Assembly: GCA_031258505.1 (NCBI GenBank)
Contig: JAIRMT010000023.1
Coordinates: 1 to 7,413 of the forward strand
Direction: 5' to 3'
Source of the DNA: Treponema sp.
Lineage (GTDB): Bacteria > Spirochaetota > Spirochaetia > Treponematales > Breznakiellaceae
Length of the DNA stretch: 7,413 bases
Shown here: positions 6,008 through 7,413 of the stretch, in pieces
Position numbering within the stretch: position 1 is the stretch's first letter
How the letters are laid out: each line of letters begins with the position of its first letter
Position numbers and translations under genes: made by a program
The notes under the pieces: model-generated
Database searches by the model: none
The model's input: the letters and a program-made list of their open reading frames with translations, nothing else
What the model was told of the DNA's origin: nothing

Positions 6008-6055
6008 GGCGCACCATCACCAGACGCCGGCTGAGGCGTATTCACCTATACACAC

Positions 6056-6070
6056 AGCGCCGGTGGCGCC
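6056..6070 (-). other. Small GC-rich hairpin between the lipoprotein gene and ribF
   Basis: In minus-strand RNA GGCGCC (6065-6070) pairs with GGCGCU (6056-6061) over a three-base loop, six pairs including one G-U. No U-run follows, so it is not a canonical terminator. The rest of the 86-base gap (6008-6093) holds a weak ACGCC/GGCGT stem close to ribF, and I see no convincing promoter in it. Confidence 0.35.
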
Positions 6071-6093
6071 AGACACCGTGAGGCCGGCTGCGC

Positions 6094-7407
6094 CTATATC
6101 TCCTGAGACACTTGCCACACAAGTTCTCCGGTTTCAACACTGAGCATCTGCACGACCAGCCGTCGCAGGCTGCCCGATCCGGCAATGGAACACATAACCA
6201 AGATATCCACGCCCAAAAGGTGTCCAATCGAGACCGCTGATTCATCATCAACCGCGCCGGATAACTGGAAGCGCTGTTCCGCTTCCAGAAGCTCGCGGTT
6301 CTGGCGATCAACCAGGCTTATGCCCTCGGTATTGATAAACGTGGCTGAAAGCTCGGCGATGATGTAATCCATGAGTCCGACATCAACTGTGGATACTTTT
6401 AATAACGATACCTTTGAGCCAGCGGGAAGCCGCGCAAGGATTTCTTTTGACGCCTGTTTGATTGCGCTATCAACAGCCCCGCTTGGTTCGGTAAACTTGG
6501 TCGCCACAGTCTCAGTTTCGGCAAGCGTCCGCTGCATACGCGTCAGTTCCGACATCGCCTTGGGGTTTGAGGTCGCATTTGCCAGACGCCCCATAAGCGT
6601 AATCGCCTCCGGCAGACTGTCCACGATCTCGGTCATAATCGCCATGTTGTATCCAGCCGCAAAACTGCCGGTTTCCACGAAGATGGCGCTGAAGGCGTTC
6701 AGCGCTGAACGGTAGCTCCCCTCTTTGACCAGCCGTTCCGCATCTTTCATGCGCTGTTTAAGCGCCTTGTCCTTTGAGGTTTCCTGAACCAGCGTCCTTC
6801 GCTCCTGTATAGTCCATGGTGCAATGTCTCTAGCAAGGTTCAATAACTGATAGCTGATCAACCGCCGCGCCATAACAAAGGGGTCTTCCAGATAGTCCTT
6901 GGTATCATAGCTGGTAGAAGTAGACCAATCGGACTTCCTCGCCTGAGCTATGATGCTATTGTCCCGTGCGCGGCTTATCCGGTAGACAAAGTCAATCCAA
7001 ACTTCCCGTGTCCAAATTATGGTAGGTTTCTCGCCCTTGTTCTTGGACTCTTGCAACTTGCTTGAGTCATTCACCCGGAGCGACGTTATCTCACCGGTAA
7101 AAATCCCGTCCACATAAGAGACAAGACTTTCCCGCATACTCTGCCGCCGCGCCACATCAGCCGCGTCAACCAGAGTAAAATGTCCGGTTCGCAGAACGAT
7201 CTCCGTAACCACGCTGGTGAGTTGCTGAGCGACTTCCCGGTCAAGCGTGGTGTAGCCAGTCGTAGAGAAGGGCATAACCGCAATGCGTTCAATACCGCTC
7301 GTATCCATGTTGGGCGGTTTCGTAACCTGTACGGCAATGGATGTGGCGCACGCGCCCAAGCCTAGGGCTGCGAATATACACAACATAAAACGCGCAATGT
7401 ATTTCAT
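6094..7407 (-). CDS. Lipoprotein with two CsgG/LpoB-like domains
   Basis: Predicted membrane-anchored lipoprotein of 437 residues. The signal is MKYIARFMLCIFAALGLGAC, with lipobox LGAC and lipidated Cys20. An N-terminal domain (about 36-200) begins GIERIAVMPFSTTGY and continues to HFTLVDAADVARRQ, the strand-helix-strand pattern of the CsgG/LpoB/GNA1162-like periplasmic fold. A helical middle (about 205-300; RLVKEGSYRSALNAFSAIF resembles a TPR hairpin) leads to a C-terminal domain (about 328-434). That domain repeats the pattern: INTEGISLVDRQN, then a helix, then GHLLGVDILVMCSIAG and LSVETGELVWQVS, a common ending in CsgG/FlgO-type proteins. Relatives act in outer-membrane secretion or in activating peptidoglycan synthases, but no specific function can be assigned. 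The start is near the window edge and only six upstream bases are visible, with no ribosome-binding site among them. Confidence 0.8.
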   Translation of the reverse strand: MKYIARFMLCIFAALGLGACATSIAVQVTKPPNMDTSGIERIAVMPFSTTGYTTLDREVAQQLTSVVTEIVLRTGHFTLVDAADVARRQSMRESLVSYVDGIFTGEITSLRVNDSSKLQESKNKGEKPTIIWTREVWIDFVYRISRARDNSIIAQARKSDWSTSTSYDTKDYLEDPFVMARRLISYQLLNLARDIAPWTIQERRTLVQETSKDKALKQRMKDAERLVKEGSYRSALNAFSAIFVETGSFAAGYNMAIMTEIVDSLPEAITLMGRLANATSNPKAMSELTRMQRTLAETETVATKFTEPSGAVDSAIKQASKEILARLPAGSKVSLLKVSTVDVGLMDYIIAELSATFINTEGISLVDRQNRELLEAEQRFQLSGAVDDESAVSIGHLLGVDILVMCSIAGSGSLRRLVVQMLSVETGELVWQVSQEI

Positions 7408-7413
7408 AATGTT

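Noticed and set aside
5309..6034. Long plus-strand ORF opposite ribF
   Set aside because: It is exactly antisense to a gene with clear RibF motifs and its translation has no recognisable protein character.
6008..6093. Promoter for ribF around TATAGG on the minus strand
   Set aside because: The hexamer is weak and no -35 is recognisable at the correct distance.

Overview
The window is a compact run of conserved bacterial genes, all on the minus strand. In order of transcription (right to left) they are: a large lipoprotein, a short RibF-type FAD synthetase, ribosomal protein S15 (rpsO), polynucleotide phosphorylase (pnp), and two LptF/LptG-family lipopolysaccharide-export permeases. The left end holds a 21-bp minisatellite. 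No tRNA, rRNA, transposase, CRISPR array or phage gene was seen. Base composition is roughly balanced. The ribF-rpsO-pnp order, an S15 ending in LGLRK, a lipoprotein with a relaxed LGAC lipobox and paired Lpt permeases suggest a Gram-negative-type diderm bacterium. A spirochaete of the Treponema type is my best guess, from memory of family resemblance and not from a search.

Right part (6094-7407): a 437-residue lipoprotein with an N-terminal CsgG/LpoB-like domain, a helical middle and a second CsgG-like C-terminal domain. An 86-base gap with a small GC-rich hairpin follows. Middle (5004-6007): ribF, whose product keeps the nucleotidyl-transfer motifs but lacks the recognisable riboflavin kinase motif. 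Its stop codon lies inside the rpsO ribosome-binding site, and a plausible rpsO promoter lies in its last codons. Centre (2659-4866): full-length PNPase (two RNase PH folds, KH, S1) with an Arg/Asp/Glu/Ser-rich tail built partly from 15-bp repeats. The 137-base rpsO-pnp spacer contains two hairpins, one strong and perfect, the other followed by a U-rich run just upstream of the pnp ribosome-binding site.

Left part (237-2637): lptF then lptG. Their junction shows a 35-bp-period duplication that turns what looks like an ATGA stop/start overlap into two successive overlaps joined by a 12-codon mini-ORF. Beyond lptG lies the minisatellite. It has seven units with a strict A/G alternation at one position, and four of its six frames are open; one of these is in frame with, and immediately after, the lptG stop.

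Together the genes cover translation (S15), RNA turnover (PNPase), flavin cofactor synthesis (RibF) and outer-membrane biogenesis (LptF/LptG, and perhaps the lipoprotein). I see no clearly new system. The most unusual items are the minisatellite, the lptF-lptG relay junction, the kinase-less RibF and the structured rpsO-pnp leader.
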